Assembly (NCBI RefSeq): GCF_003987855.1
Contig: NZ_RXIZ01000012.1
Location: 88,164-152,163, forward strand
Source of the DNA: Hyphomicrobium sp.
Lineage (GTDB): Bacteria > Pseudomonadota > Alphaproteobacteria > Rhizobiales > Hyphomicrobiaceae
Reading direction: 5' to 3'
Length of the DNA: 64,000 nt
Shown: piece by piece, positions 16,934-26,683 of the stretch
Layout of the letters: every line of letters begins with the position of its first letter
How positions within the stretch are numbered: position 1 is the stretch's first letter
The notes under the pieces: generated by a model
What the model saw: only the letters and a program-made list of their open reading frames with translations
The model's database searches: none
What the model was told of the DNA's origin: nothing
Program-made: the position numbers and the translations under genes

Positions 16934-19888
16934 ATGCTGTCGTTCGGTAATCTCGCCTCGAAAATCTTCGGCTCTTCTAACGAACGGAGGGTCAAAGGTT
17001 TCCGGTCGCGAGTTGCGGCGATCAACGCTCTGGAGGACGAGATCCAGAAGCTGTCCGACGAAGAGCTGCGCGAACGCACAGTCATGTTCCGCAAGCAGCT
17101 CGCAGAGGGTGCATCTGTCGACGATCTCCTGGTGCCCGCATTCGCCACCGTTCGCGAGGCTGCCAAGCGTACGCTCGGACAGCGCCATTTCGATGTTCAG
17201 CTGATTGGCGGCATGGTCCTTCACCAGGGCGATATCGCTGAAATGAAAACGGGCGAAGGTAAGACCCTTGTCGCCACTCTGCCAGTCTACTTGAACGCCC
17301 TGACCGGCAAGGGCGTCCACGTCGTCACCGTCAACGATTATCTCGCCAAGCGCGACGCCGACTGGATGGGTCAGGTGTATCGCTTCCTGGGCCTGACGGT
17401 CGGCTGCATCATCCATGATATGTCGGACGAAGATCGCAAGGCCGCCTACGCCGCCGACGTGACCTATGGCACCAACAACGAACTCGGGTTCGACTATCTT
17501 CGCGATAACATGAAGATGCACTACCCCGAGATGGTTCAGCGCGGCCACGCCTATGCCATCGTCGACGAAGTGGACTCGATCCTCATCGACGAAGCGCGCA
17601 CCCCGCTCATTATTTCGGGCCCTCTCGAAGATCGCGCCGATCTCTATCAGCAGATCGACGAGCTGATGAAGATCGTCACGCCGGAAGACTTCGAACTCGA
17701 CGAGAAGCAGCGGCAGGTGTCCTTCACCGAAGTCGGCAACGAGAAGATGGAGCGCGCGCTCGAAGCCGCCGGGCTTCTCAAGGGCACGCTCTATGACATC
17801 GACAACGTCACGATCGTCCACCACCTCACGCAGGCGCTCAAGGCGCACAAGCTTTTCCAGCGCGACAAGGATTACATCGTCAAAGGCGGCCAGGTGGTCA
17901 TCATCGACGAGTTCACCGGCCGCATGATGCCGGGACGTCGTTATTCCGAAGGCCTCCATCAGGCACTCGAAGCCAAGGAGCACGTCGAGGTTCAGCCCGA
18001 GAACCAGACGTTGGCATCGATCACGTTCCAGAACTACTTCCGACTTTATAAGAAGCTCGCCGGCATGACCGGCACGGCCATGACGGAGGCTTCCGAGTTC
18101 CTCGACATCTATGGTCTGGAAGTCATCGAAATCCCGACCAATCTTCCCGTCAGCCGTATCGACGAAGACGATGAGATCTATCGCACGCAGCGCGAAAAGC
18201 TGGCTGCCATCGTGCAGTCCATCGCCGAAGCGAAGGATCGTGGCCAGCCTATCCTTGTCGGCACGACCTCGATTGAAAAGTCCGAGCAGCTCTCCGAGCT
18301 TTTGAAGGACCAGAAGTACTTCAAGGATCTGGCTCGCCAGCTCGAAGAGCAGGCCTCGGCGATCAAGCCCGGCAAGGAAGAAGAGCTGCGCAAGCATTTG
18401 ACCGACATGGCGGCGCTGCTTACGAAATATGCCAACTCGGCCAAGTCGAACGGCGGCCATCCGATCCCGCATCAAGTTTTGAACGCCCGCTATCACGAGC
18501 AGGAAGCCAGCATCGTCGCCCAGGCGGGTCAGCCCGGCGCGGTGACGATCGCAACCAACATGGCCGGCCGAGGTACCGATATTCAGCTCGGCGGCAACGC
18601 CGAGTTCCGGTTGCGCGATTGGATTACTGAAGAGACGGATAAGGGCGCTGCTCCAGACGAGTCGGCGATCTCGGCCAAACGCGCCGAACTGGTCGTGGAT
18701 GTCGCTGAAAAGAAGAAGAAGTCGCTCGAGGCTGGCGGCCTGTATGTTCTTGCCACCGAGCGGCACGAGAGCCGCCGCATCGACAATCAGCTACGTGGCC
18801 GTTCCGGCCGCCAGGGCGACCCCGGTCGTTCGAAGTTTTATCTCGCCCTCGACGACGACCTCATGCGCATCTTCGGTTCGCAGCGCATGGACAAGGTGCT
18901 GCAGACGCTTGGCCTGAAGGAAGGCGAAGCGATCACGCACCCTTGGATGAACAAGTCGCTCGAGACGGCCCAGAAAAAGGTCGAGCAGCGCAACTTCGAT
19001 ATCCGTAAGCAGATCCTGAAGTACGACGACGTGATGAATGACCAGCGCAAGGTCATCTTCGAGCAGCGTCTCGACATCATGGGTCAGGAGGACGTTTCCG
19101 AAACCGTTGTCGAGCTTCGCAACGAGCTGATCGACGAGTTCGTCACGCGCTTCATTCCGCCTGCCGCTTACGCTGAGCAGTGGGACATCAAAGGCCTTTC
19201 CGAGCAGATGCAAGCCGTATTCGGCATCGAGCTGCCCATCGACGCCTGGGCGGCCGAGGAAGGCATCGCCGACGAAGAGATCCGTGAGCGCATCAAGTCT
19301 GCCGTCGACGCCAAGGTCGAAGCCAAGACCGCAGAGATGGGCAGCGAACTCTATCGTCAGATCGAGAAGATGGTGTTGCTCCAGACCCTAGATCATCTCT
19401 GGCGCGAGCACCTTGTTACGCTCGAGCATCTGCGTCAGGTGATCGGCTTCCGCGCCTACGGCCAGCGTGACCCGCTGAACGAGTATAAGTCTGAAGCGTT
19501 CATCCTGTTCGAGAACATGCTCGGGCGTTTGCGCGAGAACGTGACGGGGCAACTCATGCACGTCGAACTGGCGCCGCCCGAGGACCAACCGCTCCTGCAG
19601 CCCGTCGAATTGCCGCCGATGGAAGCCCATCACGTCGACGCCTCTACGGGCTTCGACGAGTTCGAGCGCGACCCCGAATTGGCGATGGCGGATGCCGCCA
19701 TCGAGGGCGCCCGTGCGCGGCGTAATGCGCCTCCTGAACCAGAAAAACGCGCCCCGCTGCAAAGCCGTCGCTCGGAAGGCGCGGTTGATCCGAACGATCC
19801 CGCCACCTGGGGACGCGTCTCTCGCAATGCGCTCTGCCCGTGCGGATCAGGCAAGAAGTATAAGCACTGCCACGGAAAGATGGACTGA
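16934..19888 (+). CDS. secA: Preprotein translocase ATPase SecA
   Basis: 984 residues. The motor drives proteins through SecYEG at the inner membrane. Walker A is [11 protein letters not shown] (K110), the DEAD-like Walker B is [15 protein letters not shown], and the second RecA domain carries [14 protein letters not shown] and [13 protein letters not shown]. The C-terminus carries the SEC-C zinc motif [14 protein letters not shown], which binds SecB and phospholipid. A roughly 50-residue insert ([17 protein letters not shown] and around) lies in the second nucleotide-binding domain, as in other alphaproteobacterial SecA. It is monocistronic, with its own leader and a hairpin at the stop codon. 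Confidence 0.98.
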   Translation: MLSFGNLASKIFGSSNERRVKGFRSRVAAINALEDEIQKLSDEELRERTVMFRKQLAEGASVDDLLVPAFATVREAAKRTLGQRHFDVQLIGGMVLHQGDIAEMKTGEGKTLVATLPVYLNALTGKGVHVVTVNDYLAKRDADWMGQVYRFLGLTVGCIIHDMSDEDRKAAYAADVTYGTNNELGFDYLRDNMKMHYPEMVQRGHAYAIVDEVDSILIDEARTPLIISGPLEDRADLYQQIDELMKIVTPEDFELDEKQRQVSFTEVGNEKMERALEAAGLLKGTLYDIDNVTIVHHLTQALKAHKLFQRDKDYIVKGGQVVIIDEFTGRMMPGRRYSEGLHQALEAKEHVEVQPENQTLASITFQNYFRLYKKLAGMTGTAMTEASEFLDIYGLEVIEIPTNLPVSRIDEDDEIYRTQREKLAAIVQSIAEAKDRGQPILVGTTSIEKSEQLSELLKDQKYFKDLARQLEEQASAIKPGKEEELRKHLTDMAALLTKYANSAKSNGGHPIPHQVLNARYHEQEASIVAQAGQPGAVTIATNMAGRGTDIQLGGNAEFRLRDWITEETDKGAAPDESAISAKRAELVVDVAEKKKKSLEAGGLYVLATERHESRRIDNQLRGRSGRQGDPGRSKFYLALDDDLMRIFGSQRMDKVLQTLGLKEGEAITHPWMNKSLETAQKKVEQRNFDIRKQILKYDDVMNDQRKVIFEQRLDIMGQEDVSETVVELRNELIDEFVTRFIPPAAYAEQWDIKGLSEQMQAVFGIELPIDAWAAEEGIADEEIRERIKSAVDAKVEAKTAEMGSELYRQIEKMVLLQTLDHLWREHLVTLEHLRQVIGFRAYGQRDPLNEYKSEAFILFENMLGRLRENVTGQLMHVELAPPEDQPLLQPVELPPMEAHHVDASTGFDEFERDPELAMADAAIEGARARRNAPPEPEKRAPLQSRRSEGAVDPNDPATWGRVSRNALCPCGSGKKYKHCHGKMD

Positions 19889-19903
19889 TCCCTCGATCAG
19901 TCC
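19882..19903. terminator. Bidirectional terminator-like hairpin at the secA stop
   Basis: GGACTGATC and GATCAGTCC form a perfect 9-bp stem with a CCTC loop, spanning the secA stop codon. It lies between convergent secA and the UPF0114 gene. The downstream U-tract is poor on both strands, so termination would be partial or factor-assisted. Confidence 0.5.
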
Positions 19904-19924
19904 ACTTCGTTTGGCGTGTTGTTC

Positions 19925-20506
19925 TCAGTGGCGCTTCGAGCCGTTGCCAGCTTTCTCGGGAGCTTCGCTGGCCTCGCCATGGCTCCCGCCCGCGATCCAA
20001 TCGGAGAGCGCGAGCAACACGCTTGATACAACGAAGACCAGGTGAATGACGACGAGCCACATCAGCTCTTTCTCGCGCTCGGGCGTCACCGTTCCTAGCG
20101 ACATGAACTGACGCAACAGCTGAACCGCCGAGATCGCGACGATCGACGAAAGCATCTTGAGCTTCAAGGCTGAGAAGTCGATCGTGCCCATCCACTCCGG
20201 ACGATCGTCATGATTGGAATGGTCCATTCGAGACACGAAATTCTCGTAGCCGGAAAAGACCACGATGATCAGCAGCGATCCCGTCAACGTGAGGTCCACG
20301 AGCGTCAGCAGCCCGAGAATGACGTCGGACTCCGTCGATGTGAATGCGCCCTCTGCGAGATGGAAAAGCTCCATCAAAAACTTGATGAGCAGAATGAACA
20401 GCGACACCGCGAGTCCGAAGTAGAACGGCGCCAGTAGCCAGCGCGCGCTGAAAAGAAGGTTCTCAAGGAAGATTTCTGCGCGCTTCACCATGGTCTTGTC
20501 GGCCAT
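19925..20506 (-). CDS. UPF0114 (YqhA/TIGR00645) family membrane protein
   Basis: 193 residues with three or four hydrophobic helices (APFYFGLAVSLFILLIKFLM, ILGLLTLVDLTLTGSLLIIV, MLSSIVAISAVQLL and a late helix). The opening ERAEIFLENLLFSARWLLAP type sequence and LTLVDLTLTGSLL are diagnostic of this family. It is an inner-membrane protein of unknown function. The C-terminal tail is hydrophilic and charged. It converges on secA and is otherwise alone. Confidence 0.9.
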   Translation of the reverse strand: MADKTMVKRAEIFLENLLFSARWLLAPFYFGLAVSLFILLIKFLMELFHLAEGAFTSTESDVILGLLTLVDLTLTGSLLIIVVFSGYENFVSRMDHSNHDDRPEWMGTIDFSALKLKMLSSIVAISAVQLLRQFMSLGTVTPEREKELMWLVVIHLVFVVSSVLLALSDWIAGGSHGEASEAPEKAGNGSKRH

Positions 20507-20635
20507 TCGTTTGTCCTCGCTTTCGGTCTCGATGTCGTGCGGCGTTCAGCTCGCGAAATGCTCGCTGCCGCGATTATGCTTGGGGTACATGGGCGAAGTA
20601 AGTGCTCGCGATAAGGTGCGCAAGCGTTTCGGCGC

Positions 20636-21643
20636 CTAACGGACCAAAGGCCAAGAAAACAGCGGCTTCGGTGTTTCGCTTTCCAAGCTTGTCTGGATCG
20701 GCGGAACGGCGGTTTTTGCCTCAGCCGTTTGCGGAGCGAGCGAAGGCAAGACTGCGCTCGGTGGCGGCACGTTGTTGAGCCACTGCTCCTGCTCGCGGAT
20801 CGAGGCGATCGTCGGCGCGCACGCATCGAGCGGTCCAGGCAATGCCCCCGCTGGTGCTTCGTTGAAAATGTAGCGCCCGCTGCAAACGCCAACCATCGGT
20901 GGACGTTTCGTCCGCTCGAAAAGATCGTAACCTTCCTTCAGGTTGTTCCAGAACGGCTTCCACGGCGAAGCGCTCTGCGCCACCATGTTTTCGGATGTCA
21001 TCCGAAATGGAAGAATATGAACCGGCACGAGTCCCTCGCCCGCATCGATCGCGGCAAGCGTGAGCTGATGGATCTCTTCCGAGACTGGGTTCGTCATCGC
21101 GAAGCAGCCCACGGACGAGCAGCCGCCGTGGATGAGAATGTCTGACCCGGTTCGCGCCTGGGATTGATCCAAAATATTCGGAAAGCCGACGTCGATCGAT
21201 ATCGGCCAGCGTCCGACGTGCCGGGCCTGGGCGCGCGACACGGTGTAAAAGCCTTCAGGCGCTTGCCGGTCGCCATCTCGCAGCTTGGGGCCAAGCGTGC
21301 CGGACCAGTGGCAGACCGGATAGGTCGCGAAGAGAATGAAGGACCCGTCCTTCGACTGCTTCCAAACCTCCAGCTCCGATTCGGCCTTGAAGATCCGGAT
21401 CAGGATCGGCGATGCGAGCGTGACGCCTTTATCGCGTAGCCGCTCCTGCAGCACCCCGATGTTCGGCGTGCCCGGCAGCGGCAGTGCGCCGGTCGCGGCC
21501 GCGCGTTGGCGCTCGACCCGGTCAGGCGCAACATCCTTGAGTTCGATCGTCAGCGCATGGGCATGCTTCACCGCGATGAGGCTGAGCATCATCGCTGCGG
21601 CGAGCCCGAGGCGCGACAGATGGAACGAGGGCATGGAGAACAA
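20636..21643 (-). CDS. L,D-transpeptidase, YafK type (paralogue 1 of 3)
   Basis: 335 residues with an N-terminal signal segment (LGLAAAMMLSLIAVKHAHAL). The YkuD-fold catalytic site is HGGCSSVGCFAMTN with the nucleophilic Cys in GCF. PILIRIFKAESELEVWK and the substrate-side GFYTVS segment are shared with the two genes upstream. YafK-like enzymes act on meso-diaminopimelate in peptidoglycan, making or cutting links to it (in E. coli one releases Braun's lipoprotein). The C-terminal 80 residues are Pro/Ala-rich. It is the distal gene of three tandem paralogues. Confidence 0.9.
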   Translation of the reverse strand: MFSMPSFHLSRLGLAAAMMLSLIAVKHAHALTIELKDVAPDRVERQRAAATGALPLPGTPNIGVLQERLRDKGVTLASPILIRIFKAESELEVWKQSKDGSFILFATYPVCHWSGTLGPKLRDGDRQAPEGFYTVSRAQARHVGRWPISIDVGFPNILDQSQARTGSDILIHGGCSSVGCFAMTNPVSEEIHQLTLAAIDAGEGLVPVHILPFRMTSENMVAQSASPWKPFWNNLKEGYDLFERTKRPPMVGVCSGRYIFNEAPAGALPGPLDACAPTIASIREQEQWLNNVPPPSAVLPSLAPQTAEAKTAVPPIQTSLESETPKPLFSWPLVR

Positions 21644-21740
21644 CCAGGAGTCCTGCTTTCAGAATCCATTATCGCCGGAAACGTCGAACTCTTCAGTGAC
21701 TTTTTCCCAACACCGGTCGAGGAAGTGCAGCTTTAAACAG

Positions 21741-22583
21741 CTAGCTTTTGGCTTCGGCGCCTGTGCACTTGTCCTCGATCGAATCACTGCCCTGCGAGCC
21801 CGCGGTCCCAGGCTCGAAACGATACTGGGTCTTACAAACTGTGACCTTCGGAGGAACCCTGCTCGCCTCGAAGAGGTCGTTGCCCTCCTTGAGACTTCTC
21901 CAGAAGCCGAGGTTCGGGCTGTCGAAGTGCTGAACCATGTGTTCGCTCGTCATCCTGAACGGAAAGACTTGCACCTGAAAGCGCTTCTGCTGCCCTTGCA
22001 GCGCAGCCGTCACGAGTTGCCAGATCTCCTGCATCTGGGCGTTCGTCATCGCGAAGCATCCGACCGACGCGCACCCGCCATGCACCATGATCAGCGACCC
22101 GCTCCGGCCGTTCGCGCGGTCGAAAGCATTGGGATAGCCAAGGTTGAACGAGCGGTACCATCGGCTGTTCGGATTAAGCGCAGCCGAGTCGACCGTGTAA
22201 AAGCCCTCCGGGGCCTGGACGTCACCTTCACGGTACTTGGGCCCGATCCGGCCTGACCATCGGCAGATCGGATACGTAGCAAAGCGCTGAAACACGCCAT
22301 CGCGCTGCATCCACAATTCCAGCTCGAACTCGCTTTTGAAGATCCGGATCAGCACCGGCGATCCTTCTTTCAAGCCGGCATCGGCCAAGCGCTGCGGCAG
22401 CCGCTCCAGGTCGGGTTCGCCCGGCAGCGGCAGACCCAGGGTCCATCGGGTCAGCCGTTGGCTGCGCTCGAAGGCGATAAGAGCCCTGTCGCCGTTCGGA
22501 AGCATCGGCAGCCAGTGGGGCATGGTGAGAAACGCAACGGCTGCCGCCGCGATCAAGGCTGCAAAGACCAACACAGCTTTCAT
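21741..22583 (-). CDS. L,D-transpeptidase, YafK type (paralogue 2 of 3)
   Basis: 280 residues. A single N-terminal hydrophobic helix (VFAALIAAAAVAFLTM) either anchors it or directs export. The catalytic motif is HGGCASVGCFAMTNAQM, with SPVLIRIFKSEFELELW and APEGFYTVDSAAL conserved with its neighbours. It lies 97 bases upstream of paralogue 1 and 27 bases downstream of paralogue 3, on one strand. It probably has the same chemistry on peptidoglycan with a different location or partner. Confidence 0.9.
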   Translation of the reverse strand: MKAVLVFAALIAAAAVAFLTMPHWLPMLPNGDRALIAFERSQRLTRWTLGLPLPGEPDLERLPQRLADAGLKEGSPVLIRIFKSEFELELWMQRDGVFQRFATYPICRWSGRIGPKYREGDVQAPEGFYTVDSAALNPNSRWYRSFNLGYPNAFDRANGRSGSLIMVHGGCASVGCFAMTNAQMQEIWQLVTAALQGQQKRFQVQVFPFRMTSEHMVQHFDSPNLGFWRSLKEGNDLFEASRVPPKVTVCKTQYRFEPGTAGSQGSDSIEDKCTGAEAKS

Positions 22584-22610
22584 GCGCGTGCTCCGCTGCC
22601 GCTCGCGAGC

Positions 22611-23606
22611 CTAGTTCGCGTTTGCCACGGGCGAGGTCGCCGGAGTGGATTGGGAACCGAACGACGGCAGATGCCACGCCGACTGCGTACTCTGCTTTGC
22701 CTTGGCCTTATTGATGTCGGCAAGCGTCGGCTCGTTGTCCGGATTGGCTATCCCCTTGAGCTTGTTTCCGCTTGCCACCGCGACACCATCAGGCTCCGGC
22801 AGCGGTTTGAACGCGGTGACAAACGGACGATCGAACGCCGGACACGGGCCCGACGGGTCCGGCCTGCTGCGAGGAACGGCATCGACGACGTACCGCCGTT
22901 CGCAAACGGCGACGCTCGGCGGCACGCGGTACTTTTCGAAATAGTCGTAGCCCTGCTTCATGGTCCTCCAGAAGCCGTACCACTTGTTGTTCTTCTCGCG
23001 TGCCATGCGCGCGTCCGTCATGCGGAACGGATAGGCATGAAGTTGGAAGCTCGGCTGCCCGGCTTTGAGCGACTCCCGTGTCAGACCGTAGATCTCTTCC
23101 ATGAGAGCATCCGTCATCGCATAGCAGCCGGCAGACCGGCAGTTGCCATGCACCATCACGGAATCACCCGTGCGTCCCCAAGCGCGCTCATAGGCGTTGG
23201 GATAGCCGAGATTGAACGAGAGATAATATTTCGAATTCGGATTCATCAGCGCAGGCGTGATCGTGTAGAAACCCTCCGGCGCCTGCCGGTCGCCATAGCT
23301 CTGCTTCGGGCCGATCTCGCCGGACCAATTGCAGATCGGGTACGTCTTGAAGTGATAGAAGCGGCCGTCGTCCCGCTGCTTCCAGATCTCGAGCTCGGAT
23401 TCTTCCTTGAAGATTCGAACGAAGACAGGCGCGCCGGCCTGCATGCCTTTTTTCGCAAGTAGCGAAATCGTCTCTTTCGACAGCGGCACTTCGGACGGCG
23501 CAGGAATGGTTGGGGTGTTCGAACACGCACTCAAGAAAACGCAGGCGAGCAAAATCGTCAGCCGAACGGCAGCCCTGATCGTCGAGCCAGTGTTGGTCCC
23601 CACCAA
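22611..23606 (-). CDS. L,D-transpeptidase, YafK type, lipoprotein (paralogue 3 of 3)
   Basis: 331 residues. The N-terminus is a lipoprotein signal with lipobox LSAC (LTILLACVFLSACSNT), so this copy is lipid-anchored, unlike the other two. The catalytic motif is HGNCRSAGCYAMTDALM, with Asn in place of the second Gly. APVFVRIFKEESELEIWKQ and QAPEGFYTITPALMNPNSK are shared. It is the first gene of the tandem set. The C-terminal 80 residues are a poorly conserved extension. Confidence 0.9.
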   Translation of the reverse strand: MVGTNTGSTIRAAVRLTILLACVFLSACSNTPTIPAPSEVPLSKETISLLAKKGMQAGAPVFVRIFKEESELEIWKQRDDGRFYHFKTYPICNWSGEIGPKQSYGDRQAPEGFYTITPALMNPNSKYYLSFNLGYPNAYERAWGRTGDSVMVHGNCRSAGCYAMTDALMEEIYGLTRESLKAGQPSFQLHAYPFRMTDARMAREKNNKWYGFWRTMKQGYDYFEKYRVPPSVAVCERRYVVDAVPRSRPDPSGPCPAFDRPFVTAFKPLPEPDGVAVASGNKLKGIANPDNEPTLADINKAKAKQSTQSAWHLPSFGSQSTPATSPVANAN

Positions 23607-23780
23607 AACGTCGTTCCCCGTCCCGTTAGATCATCCATTCCGCGGGCTATTCGGACTAATCGCACAATGAACTCAAACGATTACTGAGAACTCAACGATG
23701 CCCAGTCAACTCAAGTATCGTCTCTAAATGCGGCACACCGTGGGCACGGCATCACCGTGGCACGGCGGCACCACTCAGAC

Positions 23781-24746
23781 TTAGCGGCCGATCGACAGGA
23801 AGCGTTCGTGGCGCTGGGCTCTGATGTCTTCAGGTGACTTGCCATCGAACTCGGACAGCATCCGAGCAATCGCGTTTCCCGTCGCGATGATTGCCGATTC
23901 GCGGTCGCGGTGCGCGCCGCCTGTCGGTTCCTTGATAATCCCATCGATGACGCCAAGATGATCGAGGTCCTGCGCCGTGATCTTCATGTTGGTCGCGGCT
24001 TCTTCTTTCTTGTTGCTGTCGCGCCAGATGATCGAGGCCGCGCCTTCCGGAGAGATCACCGAGTAGATCGCGTGCTCGAGCATGAGGATGCGATTGGCGG
24101 TGGCAATGGCGATCGCGCCGCCGGAACCGCCTTCGCCGACGATGACAGCGATGATAGGCACGCCGAGACGCAGACAGCACTCCGTCGAGCGCGCGATTGC
24201 TTCGGCCTGCCCGCGCTCTTCGGCACCGATTCCCGGATAGGCGCCAGGCGTGTCGACGAACGTGACGATCGGCAGGCTGAACCGGTCTGCAAGCTCCATC
24301 AGACGAACGGCTTTGCGATACCCTTCAGGCCGCGCCATTCCGAAGTTGTGCTTGATCCGCTGTTCGGTGTCGGCACCCTTCTCATGTCCCAGAACCAGCA
24401 CCGATCGATTGCGGAATTTTCCCAAGCCGCCGACGATCGCTTCGTCCTCGGCGAAATAGCGATCACCTGCGAGCGGCGTAAATTCTTCGATGAGTTCGTT
24501 GATGAAGTCCAGAGCGTGCGGCCGCTCGGGATGCCGCGCAACGAGCGTCTTCTGCCAGGGTGTCAGCTTGGCATATGTGTCGGCGAGCGCTGCCTTCGCT
24601 TTTTGCTCCAGGCGCGTGATCTCGTCGGCGATCTGCGGGCCCTTGCCTTCCGTTTGCAGCGCCTTCAGCTCGGCAACCTTGTTTTCGAGTTCGAGAATGG
24701 GTTTCTCGAAGTCGAGATAGGTACGCAGTGCGGTCGTGGCGTTCAC
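23781..24746 (-). CDS. accA: Acetyl-CoA carboxylase carboxyltransferase subunit alpha
   Basis: 321 residues, standard length. AccA with AccD transfers carboxyl from carboxybiotin to acetyl-CoA, the first step of fatty acid synthesis. The N-terminal coiled coil ([20 protein letters not shown]) and crotonase-fold core with [20 protein letters not shown] and [13 protein letters not shown]-type [17 protein letters not shown] are intact. The gene stands alone on the minus strand, with 138 bases upstream and no accD in view. Its cofactor biotin is made by the operon at 4.5-9.6 kb. Confidence 0.97.
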   Translation of the reverse strand: MNATTALRTYLDFEKPILELENKVAELKALQTEGKGPQIADEITRLEQKAKAALADTYAKLTPWQKTLVARHPERPHALDFINELIEEFTPLAGDRYFAEDEAIVGGLGKFRNRSVLVLGHEKGADTEQRIKHNFGMARPEGYRKAVRLMELADRFSLPIVTFVDTPGAYPGIGAEERGQAEAIARSTECCLRLGVPIIAVIVGEGGSGGAIAIATANRILMLEHAIYSVISPEGAASIIWRDSNKKEEAATNMKITAQDLDHLGVIDGIIKEPTGGAHRDRESAIIATGNAIARMLSEFDGKSPEDIRAQRHERFLSIGR

Positions 24747-24884
24747 GGTAATTGGCTTCCTGACTGTGCAACTAAAGCGTGCGGCGATGGATCTTCACGC
24801 GCGACATTCGCCACGGCTAGCTGCGAGTGTCAAGGCGACAGACCTTCCAGCATCAAGTCTGACGTGCCGCGATCGCCGCGATGC

Positions 24885-26423
24885 TTAACTTTCCCCGTCC
24901 GACAGGCGTTTGACGATAGGTGTAACGGCAAACATGAGGGCCGCCGCCACGGCCACGAGCGCAGCCTGAGCCAGGAAGGACAGGGCGAGCGCATCCGGAT
25001 CGTTCGCCGCGAAGGCTCCCCCAATATCGCCGGCGATTTTGTTGCCGAAGGCAGCCGCCAGGAACCAGAGCCCCAAAACCTGCCCCGACATCCGCGACGG
25101 CGCGATACGGGTCATTGTCGAAAGCCCAACGGGGCTCAGCATCAATTCCCCGACCGTGAAGAGAAAATACAACCCCAGGAGCCACAGCGGCGACACGCGC
25201 CCGTCCGCAGCGTAATTGGCAGCCGGCACCATGAGCAGGAATGAGCCTGCCAGGAACACGAGACCGAGCCCGAACTTCACCGGTGACGACGGCTGGCGAT
25301 CTCCAAGCTTCATCCAAAGCCCGGCGGCAAGCGGCGTCAGCAGGATGACGAAGATCGGGTTCGCGGATTGAAACCAGGATGAAGGGAATGACAGGCCGAG
25401 AAAGTCCGTGCGGGTGAGCGTGTCGGCGAACAGCGTCAAAGTCGAACCCGCTTGCTCGAAGATCGCCCAGAAGACCATGGCGGCAAGAAAGTAGACGCCG
25501 ACTGCGGCCATGCGATTGGCGTCCGGATCCTGCCGCGATGCGCCATAGGCGATACCGATCAAAGGCAGTGCAATGAAGAGCCAGCGCATCCATCGGAAGC
25601 CGGTAATGTCCGATAGGAATGCCAGCGCTAGCAATCCGATCGTCACGACGATCATGACGACCCCCTGCCGGCCGAAGAACGACGTCGGCGAACCCGAGGA
25701 GGTAACGTCAGGGTCTTTCAAGTCGCGCGCCCGTCGCGCAAACAGCAGCATCGAGATCGTCATGCCGACACCGGCGGCGCCGAAGCCCCAATGCCAGCTA
25801 TGGGCGGGATTGTAGCCGGCCGCGGCAAGCCAACCCTTGAAGGTTCCGCTCTGCGCAAGAAATCCGGTGATGAGAGGCGCGAAAAACGCCCCGATGTTGA
25901 TGCCCATGTAGAACAGCGAAAAGCCCGCGTCGCGACGTGTGTCGTCTCGGCTGTAGAGAGCGCCGACCAGCGCCGAGATGTTGGGCTTGAACAGGCCGGT
26001 CCCGATCGCGATGAGGACAAGGCCGAGATAGAATGTCGTACTCGACGGCCATGCGAGCGCGTAGTGTCCCGCCGCGATCGTCGTTCCGCCGATCAGAACG
26101 CTGCGCTTGGCGCCGATCAGCCGGTCGGCAATGAACCCGCCGGGCAAAGCCAGAAGGTAAACGGCCATCGTGTAGGTGCCGTAGATGCTTCCCGCTGTCG
26201 GCGTCGCGAAACCGAGCCCGCCCTCTGCGGCCGGCGCAACCATGAACAGGGTCAGTAGCGCCCGCATTCCGTAATAGGAGAAGCGCTCCCACAACTCGGT
26301 GAAATACAGCGTCGAAAGCCCACGCGGCTGCGAGGCAAAGCCCATCACCGAACCGCGCTGCTCAGGTGCCACCGCACTCATAAGCCGCTCGTCCGTTGAC
26401 TCTTGCGCATTACCTGACGCCAT
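24885..26423 (-). CDS. POT/PTR family proton-dependent oligopeptide transporter
   Basis: 512 residues with 12 or more predicted membrane helices. The family signature is near the N-terminus: RGLSTLYFTELWERFSYYGM contains the ExxERF-like motif for proton coupling, followed by ALPGGFIADRLIGAKRS. FSLFYMGINIGAFFAPLITG is the second PTR signature. It would import di- and tripeptides across the inner membrane. An ATG 14 codons into the chain (MSAVAPEQ) is an alternative start. No peptidase gene is adjacent. Confidence 0.92.
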   Translation of the reverse strand: MASGNAQESTDERLMSAVAPEQRGSVMGFASQPRGLSTLYFTELWERFSYYGMRALLTLFMVAPAAEGGLGFATPTAGSIYGTYTMAVYLLALPGGFIADRLIGAKRSVLIGGTTIAAGHYALAWPSSTTFYLGLVLIAIGTGLFKPNISALVGALYSRDDTRRDAGFSLFYMGINIGAFFAPLITGFLAQSGTFKGWLAAAGYNPAHSWHWGFGAAGVGMTISMLLFARRARDLKDPDVTSSGSPTSFFGRQGVVMIVVTIGLLALAFLSDITGFRWMRWLFIALPLIGIAYGASRQDPDANRMAAVGVYFLAAMVFWAIFEQAGSTLTLFADTLTRTDFLGLSFPSSWFQSANPIFVILLTPLAAGLWMKLGDRQPSSPVKFGLGLVFLAGSFLLMVPAANYAADGRVSPLWLLGLYFLFTVGELMLSPVGLSTMTRIAPSRMSGQVLGLWFLAAAFGNKIAGDIGGAFAANDPDALALSFLAQAALVAVAAALMFAVTPIVKRLSDGES

Positions 26424-26683
26424 CAGGATCCTTCATCGCCTGTCACTACTCCGACGGGAGATCGCATGTTCCGGCCGCTTCTTAGTCAAGTTCTAAAATC
26501 AGCTGCTTCAATGCATTCTGCGGGAAGGCTCGGGTCCTTTCTCGCCTGTCATCGGCGGTTTATCCCGCGCGCTGCGAAAGCGTCGGGGGCATTTATAGGA
26601 CAAGTTGGTAAGCCCGCCACATATGATCTTCTCGCGAAGAACGTGTCGCGGCCACAGTCCAGTCAATTGAGAGGCTCTGCGCG

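Noticed and set aside
16928-18766. 612-residue minus-strand ORF opposite secA
   Set aside because: It lies wholly antisense to a certain secA gene in high-GC DNA, where long antisense frames arise by codon bias. It has no recognisable domain.
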